DNA from: Melioribacter sp.
Lineage (GTDB): Bacteria; Bacteroidota; Ignavibacteria; Ignavibacteriales; Melioribacteraceae
DNA: 64,000 nucleotides
Assembly: GCA_020723965.1 (NCBI GenBank)
Contig: DYHW01000004.1
Location: forward strand, 124,001 to 188,000
Reading direction: 5' to 3'
This document shows, piece by piece, positions 27,534 to 36,983 of the stretch. The notes below the pieces were generated by a model, which searched no databases, had not been told where the DNA came from, and saw only the letters and a list, made by a program, of their open reading frames with translations. Made by a program: the position numbers and the translations under genes. The first letter of the stretch is position 1; every line of letters begins with the position of its first letter.

Positions 27534-28388
27534 TCAGTTTAACTTTTCTTTAATTTGCTTTTCAAGCAGATCAATCAACGTATCGTAAGATTCGAAATCT
27601 TTATTGTTTCTTCCTTGTTCTCGGCATTTTTCTAAAGCTCTGTTAGCTTCTGTAAATTTGTTCTGCTTGAAAAAAATTTTCGCTTTCACATAGTAAGCAT
27701 AAAAATTTTGATTGATGGATATTGCTTTATCAACCCACTGTAAAGCTTCGTTAAGCAAGAAATTGTGGTCGGCTGCATATTCAGCACTTTTATAATATAA
27801 CGCCGCATCGCGCGGTCTTGCCGCCAATACTTCTTTAATCTTTGCGTGAACTTGATTAACGAAATCGACTTCAACTTTGAAAGATATTTGCAGATTTTCC
27901 CAGTTCAAAAAAGCAGATGCTGATCTTTCGGTAATCTCGGAAAAAGAAAATTGAAGACGTTCAATGTAATTGCTTATTGTGGGTTTTACTTTGAACCGAA
28001 GAAAATCTTCTTCCGGCATATAGGTGAGCCCCCAAACGTTGAATGCTTTGTTTAGAATGACGGTCCATTCTGTTTCAGTTGGAATTGTATAAAGAGAATA
28101 AATGCCGGCTGGAACTTTGTGCCCTTCAATAATAACATCTGTTGTAAATTGAATTGTTGTGGCTTCGTTTGCGCCCGTTCTCCAAATCTGATTATATGGA
28201 ACTAGCGCTCCCCATATTTTTCTATCATTAACTGCAGGTCTGCAATAGTCGATTGTAATTTTTGTATATCCTATAACCTGAGAAACCGAGGCGTTTGGAC
28301 TAATGCGCGGAAAGACTTCATCTTTTTGTGCAATATTTGCAGTGGTTATTATTAACAAAAACAATAAAACTAAAAAATCTCTTTTCAT
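27534..28388 (-). CDS. Secreted DUF2911 protein with C-terminal TPR-like helices
   Basis: From the ATG at 28388 the 284-residue product has a signal peptide (FLVLLFLLIITTANIAQ), a DUF2911 domain (about 25-170: PRISPNASVSQVIGYTKI, then DYCRPAVNDRKIWG, PYNQIWRTGANEAT and PAGIYSLYTIP) and about 100 residues of TPR-like helices (ALQWVDKAISINQNFYAYYVKA). DUF2911 has a beta-sandwich of unknown function and is widespread in Bacteroidota-related secretomes. It lies alone between ispH and an amidohydrolase, all on the minus strand with gaps above 65 bp. Confidence 0.85.
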   Translation of the reverse strand: MKRDFLVLLFLLIITTANIAQKDEVFPRISPNASVSQVIGYTKITIDYCRPAVNDRKIWGALVPYNQIWRTGANEATTIQFTTDVIIEGHKVPAGIYSLYTIPTETEWTVILNKAFNVWGLTYMPEEDFLRFKVKPTISNYIERLQFSFSEITERSASAFLNWENLQISFKVEVDFVNQVHAKIKEVLAARPRDAALYYKSAEYAADHNFLLNEALQWVDKAISINQNFYAYYVKAKIFFKQNKFTEANRALEKCREQGRNNKDFESYDTLIDLLEKQIKEKLN

Positions 28389-28534
28389 TTTGTTCCCATA
28401 GATTTTCTGCTTAACCAATTTTAAGCGACAACTGTTTTTATTTGTAGGAAGATTTTCCCGTGCTGCTAAAGATAAAAAGATGTGTTCTGTAATTCCACAC
28501 TCTTCGGAGCGCCTTAAAAAAATTTATGTAAAAA

Positions 28535-30250
28535 CTAATTTGCTTTATATTTTATTTTTCCACCAACTATTGTGTAAAGTACAATTACTTTTCGAATTTC
28601 ATCGTCTGTGCAATTTAATAAGTCGTTTGAAAGCACAACAATATCAGCAAATTTGCCCGTGGCAATCGATCCTTTTATGTTTTCCTCAAACGATGCATAT
28701 GCGCCGTGGATAGTATATGATTTCAGCGCATCCATACGCGACATTTTTTGATCGCTATAAAAAACTTTTCCATCAGCATCTTTTCTAGTTACTGCCGAAT
28801 AAAAACATTTTATGGGGTCCACATCTTCTACAGGGGCATCGGTTCCGTTGCAAACTATTGCGCCGCTATCTATAAGTTTTTTCCATACATAAGCACCCTC
28901 TTCGGCGCGTTTATTTCCAAGACGTTCATCAACAAAACTCATATCGGATGTGCAGTGCACAGCCTGCATTGCAGCCACCACTCCCAGTTTTGCAAAACGG
29001 GGAATATCTTCTGCTGCCAAATGCTGAGCATGTTCAATACACCAGCGCAAATCTTTTTTATCCGGATTCCTCTTAAAAATATCTTCGTAAATGTTCAGCA
29101 CTTCACGATTGCCTCTATCCCCAATTGCATGAATGCGCATTTGAAAATTATTTGCTATTGCCAGTTCAGAAATTTTTTTTAATTCTTCTATGGTGGTTAC
29201 GTTTGAACCGAGATGATCTTTCAAATCCGAATATGGTTCCAACAGCCAAGCGCCGCGAGAGCCAAGCGCGCCATCGATGTACTGTTTTATAGAGCGCACT
29301 GTTAAAAAACCGTTTCCATATCCCAGCATACGGTAACTTGCCAATTTACTTTTCATTTTTTCGAAAGTATCCCCTATCATAACATTTAACCGAATGGATA
29401 ATTTATTTGAATCTGCTAGCTGCTTTAGTAAATCAATTATCTCGAAAGTTTCGCCTGCATCATGAAACGATGTTACACCCTTCTTCAAGCATTCATCGGA
29501 GGCAAGCTGAATCTCTTTAACATAATCAGCGCGAATTTGTTCTTGTGTCCGCTTTGCTAAATACTCATCATAAATTTTTGTAATAAATTTTTCGGCGTTC
29601 TCTTCAAAGACTCCAATAGGAATTCCTTTTTCATTGCGAACAATAGTTCCTCCCTTCGGGTCCGGCGTATTTTTATTAACGCCTGCAAGCCGCATCGCTT
29701 TAGCATTTGCCAAGATTGCATGTCCGCTTGCGTGTGAAAGCAATACAGGATTATTCGGCGTTACTTTACTCAGTTCATCATGAAGCGGATATCCATTTAC
29801 ATTTGGCTCAGGCGCGGGATCGAATTTCTCCTGGTGCCATCCTCTTCCAACTATCCATTCCCCAGGTTTTCTATTTTTTGCATCCTTTGCAATTATTGAT
29901 ACAACCTCGTTCCAATTTTTTGCTTTTTGTAGATCAAGATTTATAAGCGATCTGCCAAGCCCTAAAAAGTGTGCGTGGCTATCTATAAAACCTGGGGTCA
30001 CAAACTTTCCGTTAAGATCGATCACTTCGGTTGAGTCGCTAATATACTTTTCTATCTCATCTTCAAAACCAACCGCTAAAATTTTCCCGTCTTTAACCGC
30101 AATGGCTTCGGCATTTGGATTATTTTCATCAATGGTGGCAATATTCCCGTTCAGCAAAACTAAATCTGCATTCCCGTTCACTTCTCCTCCGCAGTTTTGA
30201 ATTATTATTAAAACAATTATAAACAGTGTAACCATCATAAAATTTTTCAT
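28535..30250 (-). CDS. Lipoprotein amidohydrolase (YtcJ-like)
   Basis: The 571-residue protein, starting at the ATG at 30250 after GGAGCG, has a lipoprotein signal ending in IIIQNCGG. The amidohydrolase-3 fold follows: metal site HAH in VTPGFIDSHAHFLGLG, then GRGWHQEKFD, the His in HAIGDRGNRE, the His in EHAQHL, and the Asp in CNGTDAPVEDVDP. YtcJ-type enzymes act on a range of amides and are often exported. Substrate unknown. The lipobox implies attachment to the periplasmic face of a membrane. Confidence 0.9.
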   Translation of the reverse strand: MKNFMMVTLFIIVLIIIQNCGGEVNGNADLVLLNGNIATIDENNPNAEAIAVKDGKILAVGFEDEIEKYISDSTEVIDLNGKFVTPGFIDSHAHFLGLGRSLINLDLQKAKNWNEVVSIIAKDAKNRKPGEWIVGRGWHQEKFDPAPEPNVNGYPLHDELSKVTPNNPVLLSHASGHAILANAKAMRLAGVNKNTPDPKGGTIVRNEKGIPIGVFEENAEKFITKIYDEYLAKRTQEQIRADYVKEIQLASDECLKKGVTSFHDAGETFEIIDLLKQLADSNKLSIRLNVMIGDTFEKMKSKLASYRMLGYGNGFLTVRSIKQYIDGALGSRGAWLLEPYSDLKDHLGSNVTTIEELKKISELAIANNFQMRIHAIGDRGNREVLNIYEDIFKRNPDKKDLRWCIEHAQHLAAEDIPRFAKLGVVAAMQAVHCTSDMSFVDERLGNKRAEEGAYVWKKLIDSGAIVCNGTDAPVEDVDPIKCFYSAVTRKDADGKVFYSDQKMSRMDALKSYTIHGAYASFEENIKGSIATGKFADIVVLSNDLLNCTDDEIRKVIVLYTIVGGKIKYKAN

Positions 30251-30491
30251 CTTCTTAAGCGCTCCTTTAATTATCATTTGACGATCAATTGTTTCTCTTG
30301 GTCATCTGAAATCTAAGAAAAAAACAAAATACTAATCATCAAAAACTTACTATCTCGTAATTCGAATATAGTCTCTGACGGTTGAAAAAATTAAAAAAGT
30401 ATGTTGAGTTAATGCGCAAACTTATTTATTATATATGCAAAGGGATAAACATTTCATCAACATAACTTTTGTTAAAAAAAGGAGGTAAATA

Positions 30492-33400
30492 ATGAAGCAT
30501 TTTCGCCTTTCATTTTTATTAAAATCTTTGGGCATACTAATATTTTTAATCGCTTCATCTTCAAACTTACTTTCACAAAAACTTGATATGGCACTATTAG
30601 GGATGAAGATGCGTAGTATTGGTCCAGCGGGAATGAGCGGAAGAGTAACATCGATAGATGTGGTTCTAAAAAATCCACAAATTATTTACATTGGAACAGC
30701 AAGCGGCGGTTTGTGGCGCTCTACAAACAGTGGCATTTCGTGGCAACCAATATTCGATGATCAGCCTGCAGCTTCAATTGGAGCAGTGGCTGTAGATCAA
30801 AACGTGCCGGATATTATTTGGGCTGGCACAGGAGAGGGAAACCCGCGCAACAGCCAAACAAGCGGTAACGGAGTTTATAAAAGTCTCGATGGCGGTAAGA
30901 ACTGGAAATTACTTGGCTTGGAAAAAACGCGCAATATTCATCGCCTAATCATTGACCCGACAAACTCGAACATCGTTTACGTTGGCGCTCAGGGTTCCGC
31001 CTGGGGTGAAAGTTCTGAACGGGGCGTCTTTAAAACTACAGACGGAGGAAAAAGCTGGCGCAAAGTTTTATTTGTTGATAATAAAACTGGCATAGCAGAT
31101 CTAATAATGGATCCCTCCAATCCAAATAAATTGATTGCCGCTATGTGGGAATTCAGGCGCTGGCCCTGGTTCTTTAAATCCGGCGGTCAAGGTTCCGGCA
31201 TTTTTATTACTTACGATGGAGGAGAAACTTGGCAAAAAAGAACAGAGAAAGAGGGATTACCCAAAGGCGAGCTTGGAAGAATTGGGCTTGCGATTGCACG
31301 AAATAACACAAAAATTATTTATGCTCTTATAGAAGCACAAAAAAACGCACTATATAAATCTGAAGATGGCGGATTCAAATGGCAGTTGGTCTCCGATGAA
31401 AACGTAAGCAACAGGCCCTTTTATTATCACGAAATCTTTGTCGACCCCGAAAACGAAAATAGGATCTACAACTTGTTCTCTTCGGTTACGGTTAGTGAAG
31501 ACGGAGGAAAAACTTTTAAAACTCTTATATCAGAAAATGAAGTTCACCCCGATCATCATGCATGGTGGATTCATCCTTATGACGGCAGCTATATAATAGA
31601 TGGAAACGATGGAGGAGTTGCAATTTCTCATGATCGAGGCAAGACGTGGAGATTTGTTGCCAATTTGCCACTGGGGCAATTTTATCATGTAAATGTTGAT
31701 ATGGATTTTCCATATAATATTTACGGTGGTCTTCAAGATAACGGATCTTGGCGCGGTCCAAGTAGAGTTCTAAGCGTGGGTGGAATTAGAAACAGCTATT
31801 GGGAAGAAGTTGGGTGGGGCGATGGTTTTGACACAGCGGCCGATCTCCTTGATCCTCGTTTCATCTACAGCATGTCGCAAGGAGGTAATCTAAGCAGATA
31901 TGATTTAAAAAGCGGTGATAGAAAAAATATTAGACCTGTTCATCCAAATGGAGAAAAACTTAGATTCAATTGGAATGCTGGTTTCGCTCAAGATCCAATC
32001 AACAAAAATATTATTTATTACGGCTCTCAGTATTTGCATAAAAGCTCCAACAAAGGCGACAGCTGGGAAATTATTTCTCACGATTTAACCACAAACGATC
32101 CCTCTAAGCAAAAATCAAATGTTAGCGGCGGGTTGACTTTTGATGTAACCAATGCAGAAAACTTCACAACCATTCTTGCTGTTGCGCCTAGCCCAATTAA
32201 AGAAGGAATTATATGGGTTGGAACTGATGATGGAAATGTGCAACTAACAAAGGACGGAGGTAAAACTTGGCAAAACGTAGCTAAAAACATCAAAGAAGTT
32301 CCCGGGGGGTCTTGGATTCCACAAATTAGAGCTTCTTCTTTCAATGAAAATGAAGCATTCGTTGTTATCAATAATTATAGAAGAGATGATTGGAAGCCGT
32401 ATGTTTTTCAAACAACCGATCTGGGAAAGACATGGAATCCCATCGTAAGAGAAAGCGATGTTTCAGGTTATGCTCTCTCTTTCATTCAAGACTTGGTTCA
32501 GAAAAATTTATACTTTCTTGGAACTGAATTCGGTTTATACGTTAGTATAGACGCCGGTAAAAATTGGACAAAATGGACAAACGGTTATCCAACCGTTTCA
32601 ACGTATGATCTTGCAATTCATCCGCGCGAACACGACCTCGTGGTTGGAACTTTTGGCAGGTCTATCTTTATTCTTGATGATATTCGTCCTTTGCGACAAC
32701 TGACCCAAGAAGGACTTTCGCTTCTTGATAAAAAAATAAAAGCATTTGAAATTCCAGACGCTTATCAATTCGCTTACAAACAAGCCCCGGGAATTCATTT
32801 CGCTGCTTCAGATGAATACAAAGGCGAAAACATTCAGCGTGGGGCAATGATTACTTTTTATGCTGTGCCGGATAGTTCAAAAGGGAACGACAAAATTAAG
32901 ATAGAAATTTTTGATAGCAGCAATAAAGTTATCCGGACCCTTACCCCAAAATTTGAAAAAGGATTTAATAGAATATTCTGGGCGTTCGAAAGAAAAGGAG
33001 TACGTATGCCCGGCGGTATGTTTAGACAAAGAGAGAACGAAGAACCAGCTGGCCCCGTAGTTTTGCCAGGCGAATACAAAATAAAACTCTCTTTCAAAAA
33101 TTTTTCCGATTCAACTACCGTTAAAGTTCTTTCTGACCCCCGCTTAAATGTAAAACTTGAAAACTTGCTCGAAAGAGAAAAAATCTTTAAAGAACTTGAG
33201 CCAAAGATAGAAACTGTTTTAAAAACAGTAGAAAAACTTGATGCAGCCGATAAAACAATCAACCTAATTGATGAAAAAATAAAAGAGAAAGGAACCAGCT
33301 TTGCCGAATTGAAAAAATTGAGCAAGTCTATGAAAGATTCTGTAAAAATATTGAATGAATTGATCGTTCAGCCGAGAACAATTCAAGGTTTGTTTACCGA

Positions 33401-33611
33401 TGAAACAAAACTTTCATTCAAACTGAGAAGAGCTTACAGCGCAATTACCAGCCATTGGGATAAACCAGGCGAGGCAGAAAAAGTTAATTTGATGTTGTTC
33501 GAGTCATTATATAAGACTGTGATGGAAAGAATAAATAATTTTTTCCAAAAAGATTGGGTGGCTTATAAAAAATCTGTAGAAGAGGCGGGCGTTTCTCTGT
33601 TTGATAATTAA
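30492..33611 (+). CDS. Secreted BNR/sortilin-type beta-propeller protein
   Basis: The 1039-residue protein begins after a perfect GGAGGT and has a signal peptide (LSFLLKSLGILIFLIASSSN). The propeller region (about 35-740) carries many BNR/Asp-box motifs of the form S.DGG.(T/N)W (SLDGGKNWKLL, TTDGGKSWRKV, TYDGGETWQKR, SEDGGFKWQLV, TKDGGKTWQNV, SIDAGKNWTKW). The C-terminal 280 residues contain FlgD-like beta structure and coiled helices. Such proteins are annotated as VPS10-like glycosyl hydrolase homologues, but no sialidase catalytic site is visible. Probable surface or periplasmic binding protein. Confidence 0.88.
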   Translation: MKHFRLSFLLKSLGILIFLIASSSNLLSQKLDMALLGMKMRSIGPAGMSGRVTSIDVVLKNPQIIYIGTASGGLWRSTNSGISWQPIFDDQPAASIGAVAVDQNVPDIIWAGTGEGNPRNSQTSGNGVYKSLDGGKNWKLLGLEKTRNIHRLIIDPTNSNIVYVGAQGSAWGESSERGVFKTTDGGKSWRKVLFVDNKTGIADLIMDPSNPNKLIAAMWEFRRWPWFFKSGGQGSGIFITYDGGETWQKRTEKEGLPKGELGRIGLAIARNNTKIIYALIEAQKNALYKSEDGGFKWQLVSDENVSNRPFYYHEIFVDPENENRIYNLFSSVTVSEDGGKTFKTLISENEVHPDHHAWWIHPYDGSYIIDGNDGGVAISHDRGKTWRFVANLPLGQFYHVNVDMDFPYNIYGGLQDNGSWRGPSRVLSVGGIRNSYWEEVGWGDGFDTAADLLDPRFIYSMSQGGNLSRYDLKSGDRKNIRPVHPNGEKLRFNWNAGFAQDPINKNIIYYGSQYLHKSSNKGDSWEIISHDLTTNDPSKQKSNVSGGLTFDVTNAENFTTILAVAPSPIKEGIIWVGTDDGNVQLTKDGGKTWQNVAKNIKEVPGGSWIPQIRASSFNENEAFVVINNYRRDDWKPYVFQTTDLGKTWNPIVRESDVSGYALSFIQDLVQKNLYFLGTEFGLYVSIDAGKNWTKWTNGYPTVSTYDLAIHPREHDLVVGTFGRSIFILDDIRPLRQLTQEGLSLLDKKIKAFEIPDAYQFAYKQAPGIHFAASDEYKGENIQRGAMITFYAVPDSSKGNDKIKIEIFDSSNKVIRTLTPKFEKGFNRIFWAFERKGVRMPGGMFRQRENEEPAGPVVLPGEYKIKLSFKNFSDSTTVKVLSDPRLNVKLENLLEREKIFKELEPKIETVLKTVEKLDAADKTINLIDEKIKEKGTSFAELKKLSKSMKDSVKILNELIVQPRTIQGLFTDETKLSFKLRRAYSAITSHWDKPGEAEKVNLMLFESLYKTVMERINNFFQKDWVAYKKSVEEAGVSLFDN

Positions 33612-33661
33612 AACTTATTAACAGTTTACTAACTGTAACCTTGACTTGAAGTTAAAAAAAT

Positions 33662-33686
33662 AAAACCCCGCTGCGAGCGGGGTTTT
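33662..33686 (+). terminator. Intrinsic terminator after the BNR gene
   Basis: AAAACCCCGC and GCGGGGTTTT arms with a 5-base loop lie 51 bp after the BNR stop. The symmetry of A and T runs allows use on both strands. Confidence 0.85.
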
Positions 33687-33687
33687 G

Positions 33688-33760
33688 TGCATCCAGCCGG
33701 ATTCTCCCATCGGGATGCCTTTGGCAGAACCGGCGGCACGCTGATTTGAAATCTGTATTG
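33688..33760 (-). pseudogene. tRNA-like 3' fragment with 22-nt insertion in the T-loop
   Basis: Read on the minus strand, the 3' end is identical to the adjacent tRNA-Lys over the discriminator, acceptor 3' strand and T-stem (GCCGG/CCGGC). The T-loop is interrupted after TTC by a 22-nt double hairpin. An anticodon-arm-like segment (GATTTCAAATC) precedes it. No matching 5' acceptor (GCATCC) or D-arm is found upstream, so it is a remnant or decoy rather than a functional tRNA. Confidence 0.65.
33705..33726. repeat. Double-hairpin element, copy 1
   Basis: Two mini-hairpins are fused: TCCC-atc-GGGA then TGCC-ttt-GGCA. An element of the same length and arrangement, with identical stems and different loops, is at 52864-52885. 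Confidence 0.7.
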
Positions 33761-33776
33761 CTATATATAAAACTAA

Positions 33777-33805
33777 AATGCGAAACCTTTTTTCGATTTC
33801 GCATT
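33777..33805 (-). terminator. Hairpin after tRNA-Lys
   Basis: AATGCGAAA and TTTCGCATT form a perfect 9-bp stem just beyond the 3' end of tRNA-Lys on the minus strand, followed by TTAGTTTT, consistent with tRNA transcript termination. Confidence 0.6.
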
Positions 33806-33811
33806 TCTTTG

Positions 33812-33884
33812 TGCATCCAGCCGGATTCGAACCGGCGACCTGCTGATTAAGAGTCAGATGCTCTACCAGCTGAGCTATGGATGC
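33812..33884 (-). tRNA. tRNA-Lys (anticodon CTT)
   Basis: The 73-nt cloverleaf has acceptor GCATCCA pairing with TGGATGC, a D-arm GCTC..GAGC, anticodon loop CTCTTAA (anticodon CTT), T-arm GCCGG-TTCGAAT-CCGGC and discriminator A. CCA is not encoded. Confidence 0.95.
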
Positions 33885-33978
33885 GCTGCAAAAATAACTA
33901 AAAATCATCGCCTCTCAAAACTTGCGTTAACTCATAAAAAAAATTTTGTATTATTCGCTCGTGATTAGGAATCAATTG

Positions 33979-34881
33979 ATGTCAACCAGGAAAAATATTT
34001 TTAGAATTTTCTTTTTGTTATTTGGGCTAATGCTGCTTTCTTGTGTAAATAAAGAAGAACAGCGCCGGGCATCTTTAGCCATTACCGATGATCTTGGAAA
34101 TGTTTTTGAATTCGGAACGGCGCCTGCACGAATAATTACTTTAGCACCAAGTTTAACGGAAATAATTTATGATTTAGGAGTGGAAAAATATTTAACCGGC
34201 AATACTTTTTATTGCGATTACCCCGAAGCTGCTCGAAAAATTGAAAAAGTGGGGGACATGCTGACATTCAACTTTGAAAAAATTGTAACTCTGAAACCTG
34301 ATCTAGTTTTTATTACAGTCGAAGGAAACACAAAAGAGACTTATGATAAATTCCGCGAACTCGGAATAAAAATCTTTGTTTCTAATCCGCGCAGCTTTGA
34401 GGGAATCAAAAAAACTTATTTAGACTTCGGAAAGATTTTTGGTTTAGAAAAAGAAGCCAAATTAAAAATAGCCGCTTGGGATTCCACTGTATCAAGAATA
34501 AAATCATCATTGTCCTCCCATCAACAACAAAAAACGGCGATGTTTCTAATTGAGCTTAGACCGGTAATGCTTGCCGGCAAAAATACCTTCATCAATGAGT
34601 ATCTTGAAATTTGCGGCTTGAAAAATATTGCAGAGGATTCACCGCTGAATTATCCCGTTTATTCTAGAGAAGAAATTTTAAGGAAAGACCCAGATTTTAT
34701 TATTTATCCTGGAGTTGATGAAGAATTTCCAAAAATAAAAAATAGTTACTCCGAATGGTCATCTTTAAAAGCAATTCAAAGAAAAGAGATAATTTTTGTT
34801 GATAGAAATTTATATTTGCGGCCGGGTCCGCGGTTTGTTGAAGCCGTTACTGATCTGTTTACTCGTCTTCATCAAAAGTAA
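33979..34881 (+). CDS. Periplasmic-binding lipoprotein of corrinoid/iron-chelate uptake (BtuF/FecB-like)
   Basis: The 300-residue product from the ATG at 33979 has a lipoprotein signal (FRIFFLLFGLMLLSC, lipobox LLSC) and a periplasmic-binding type III fold: RIITLAPSLTEIIYDLG, YPEAARKIEKVGDM, EKIVTLKPDLVFI and the second lobe containing SEWSSLKAIQRKEIIFVD and RPGPRFVEAV. It lacks neighbouring permease and ATPase genes in this window, so the substrate (cobalamin or siderophore) stays open. An open extension to 33946 precedes the signal sequence and is not used. The 3' end overlaps the convergent small gene by 23 bp. Confidence 0.88.
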   Translation: MSTRKNIFRIFFLLFGLMLLSCVNKEEQRRASLAITDDLGNVFEFGTAPARIITLAPSLTEIIYDLGVEKYLTGNTFYCDYPEAARKIEKVGDMLTFNFEKIVTLKPDLVFITVEGNTKETYDKFRELGIKIFVSNPRSFEGIKKTYLDFGKIFGLEKEAKLKIAAWDSTVSRIKSSLSSHQQQKTAMFLIELRPVMLAGKNTFINEYLEICGLKNIAEDSPLNYPVYSREEILRKDPDFIIYPGVDEEFPKIKNSYSEWSSLKAIQRKEIIFVDRNLYLRPGPRFVEAVTDLFTRLHQK

Positions 34882-35101
34882 GAAGGCGTTCTGATTCTTC
34901 CGCAATGAATATCATTGCACATTTATCGCCCTTAAACTTTCCAGTATCTTTGCACCGTTTATGTCGTTCTTTTATTTTTTTGATATTGATCTTTTCGCCC
35001 GATATGCCAAATGTCTCAAGCTCTTCACCGCATTCGGCGCAAAAGACAATATTACTTTTGAGAGATATTTCTTTTTTTTGCAGGCGTTTCTTATTCTTCA
35101 T
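34859..35101 (-). CDS. Small cysteine-rich protein of unknown function
   Basis: An 80-residue, lysine-rich protein with two cysteine pairs (CAEC and CKDTGKFKGDKC) that may bind zinc, and an acidic C-terminus. Its start overlaps the upstream membrane-protein gene by 11 bp, so the pair is probably translated together. No family recognised. Confidence 0.6.
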   Translation of the reverse strand: MKNKKRLQKKEISLKSNIVFCAECGEELETFGISGEKINIKKIKERHKRCKDTGKFKGDKCAMIFIAEESERLLTFDEDE

Positions 35102-35417
35102 TACTTATTCCTTTCGGCTCCCAATCCATTCCTTTGCATGGAAGCAATTTAAGAGTGGGATGTTTATCATACTTCAAACAAATTACCGCGGTTTTATCAA
35201 AATGTTTACACGAAGAACAAAGAGAGTTATTTATTATCTCTTCATTTTCATGAAGAAACATTCTGTATTGAACCATTGCAGGATAAACAACAACACCGTA
35301 AACAGATAAAACAGCAAACCACCACCAGTACTTGTATTCGATTTTTCCGTAAAGAATCCAAAGAGCAATAATCAGGAGAGCAGTACGAATTATTCCCCAA
35401 AAAATTATCGCGCCCAT
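35091..35417 (-). CDS. Small membrane protein with C-terminal cysteine cluster
   Basis: The 108-residue product has two hydrophobic segments (IIRTALLIIALWILYG and WWWFAVLSVYGVVVYPAMV) then a soluble tail with CSSCKHFDK, ICLKY and LLPCKG cysteines, a zinc- or cluster-binding arrangement resembling small zinc-ribbon tails. No family recognised. It overlaps the downstream cysteine-rich gene. The ATG start has GGAG about nine bases upstream. Confidence 0.6.
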   Translation of the reverse strand: MGAIIFWGIIRTALLIIALWILYGKIEYKYWWWFAVLSVYGVVVYPAMVQYRMFLHENEEIINNSLCSSCKHFDKTAVICLKYDKHPTLKLLPCKGMDWEPKGISNEE

Positions 35418-35897
35418 AAATTCATTCTCCTCTAAAGAAATCTAAATATAGTTTTGGGCACTTTCAAATTTTCTTTCTCTTTAATTTTTTTGTCCGGCTT
35501 TATATTTACTCTACTTCTTGACTGAGAAATAAGATAAATATTGAAAAGATTGTGAACAACCAACTTCATTCATAAATAAAGACAACAGAATTTTCTCTAT
35601 GTTGTTTTCCGCCTGCTGTTCATACTGTTACTATTTGCTTTTTATTGCATAAGTTATACCGCTCAATGTCAAACAAAATTATGCTGTAATTCTTGGCAGA
35701 TGAGTTTTGCCTAATATTTATTTCATTCATTTTTTTGAATTACGCAACATTTGAGCAAAACGAAAAATAATTTAGCTACATTTCTATGATAGTATTATGG
35801 TTCGGTTCATATCTAATTGATTTTAGCTTAGTCTTAATATAATTTTGAACTGGGAAATAGTATTGATTAAATATTCTAAAAGAAAAATGGAAATGCT
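35418..35897. other. Long divergent intergenic region before the polysaccharide locus
   Basis: 480 bp of AT-rich sequence with no supported gene or obvious repeat. It should contain the main promoter of the polysaccharide locus and that of the divergent small-protein pair. Confidence 0.5.
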
Positions 35898-36983
35898 TTG
35901 ACAGAACAGCAAAAATCGGAACTGCCAACCCCGCAGAGCACACAACCGCAGCAGGGGCAGCAACATCAAAAAAAACCGTACAGAAGATATTATAATAGAA
36001 AAAGGTTTAGAACAAGTTCTACAGAAGGAACACAACAGACAATACAAAACTTCGGTTTCAAAAAAGTTTCGATAGTTATTCCGCTTCTTAACGAAGAGGA
36101 ATCGCTTAGAACCCTCTACAACGAAATAAAGAAAGCTATGCGTGGAATTTCATCGGACCATGAAATTGTTTTTGTTGATGATGGCAGCACCGATAAGTCT
36201 CTGAATACAATAAAAGAATTAGCGCGCGCCGATAATAAAATTTACTACATTAGCTTTAAAACAAATTATGGAAAGTCCGCTGCGCTTCAAGTTGCTTTTA
36301 AACAGGTAACCGGCGATGCAGTAATAACAATGGATGCCGATCTTCAAGACGATCCTTCAGAAATTCCTAATCTTCTAAAAAAACTGGCAGATGGATACGA
36401 CATGGTTTCCGGGTGGAAAAAGAAACGTCACGATCCGTTCATCAAAAAATTATCTTCAAAGTTTTTCAATTATATCACCCGTTTATTCACGCACGTTAAA
36501 ATACACGATTTCAACTGCGGCTTAAAAGCATACCGCAAACAAGTTGTTCAGAATATAAATGTTTACGGCGAGCTTCACCGTTACATACCTGTACTTGCTG
36601 ATTGGAAAGGGTTCTCTGTTGCAGAAGTTGTTGTAAAACATCATCCGCGTCGGTATGGCAAAACAAAGTTCGGCATATCCCGCTTCTTCAAAGGTTTTGT
36701 TGACTTGATAACAGTTGTTTTCACCACACGATACATCAAACGCCCTATGCATTTGTTTGGTTTTGTGGGGTTGATAACCGCTTTGGTTGGATTTGTAATT
36801 AGCGCTTGGCTCACATTTGAAAAAATGTTTTACGGAACAGGAATTGGAAACCGTCCTTTGCTCTTTCTTGGAATACTTTTGATAATTGTAGGCGTTCAAT
36901 TTTTTGCAATTGGTCTGCTCGGAGAAATTCTTGTGCACAATTCTAACGACGAAAAGGAATATGTGATAAAAGAGAAAAAGTGA
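35898..36983 (+). CDS. GT2 glycosyltransferase of the polyprenyl-phosphate (DPM1/GtrB) type
   Basis: The 361-residue protein starts at TTG. An extra N-terminal stretch of about 50 residues is rich in Gln, Arg and Tyr. The GT2 domain follows: VSIVIPLLNEEESLRTLYNE, then VFVDDGSTDKS, the DxD in TMDADLQDDPSE, FNCGLKAYR, and two C-terminal membrane segments (LFGFVGLITALVGFVISAW and ILLIIVGVQFFAIGLLGE). This layout is that of enzymes loading a sugar onto undecaprenyl phosphate at the membrane. It is the first gene of the polysaccharide locus. The TTG start is the only option upstream of the catalytic domain. Confidence 0.88.
   Translation: MTEQQKSELPTPQSTQPQQGQQHQKKPYRRYYNRKRFRTSSTEGTQQTIQNFGFKKVSIVIPLLNEEESLRTLYNEIKKAMRGISSDHEIVFVDDGSTDKSLNTIKELARADNKIYYISFKTNYGKSAALQVAFKQVTGDAVITMDADLQDDPSEIPNLLKKLADGYDMVSGWKKKRHDPFIKKLSSKFFNYITRLFTHVKIHDFNCGLKAYRKQVVQNINVYGELHRYIPVLADWKGFSVAEVVVKHHPRRYGKTKFGISRFFKGFVDLITVVFTTRYIKRPMHLFGFVGLITALVGFVISAWLTFEKMFYGTGIGNRPLLFLGILLIIVGVQFFAIGLLGEILVHNSNDEKEYVIKEKK

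Noticed and set aside
33688..33760. Functional suppressor or selenocysteine tRNA
   Set aside because: No 5' acceptor strand or D-arm can be found and the T-loop carries a 22-nt insertion.
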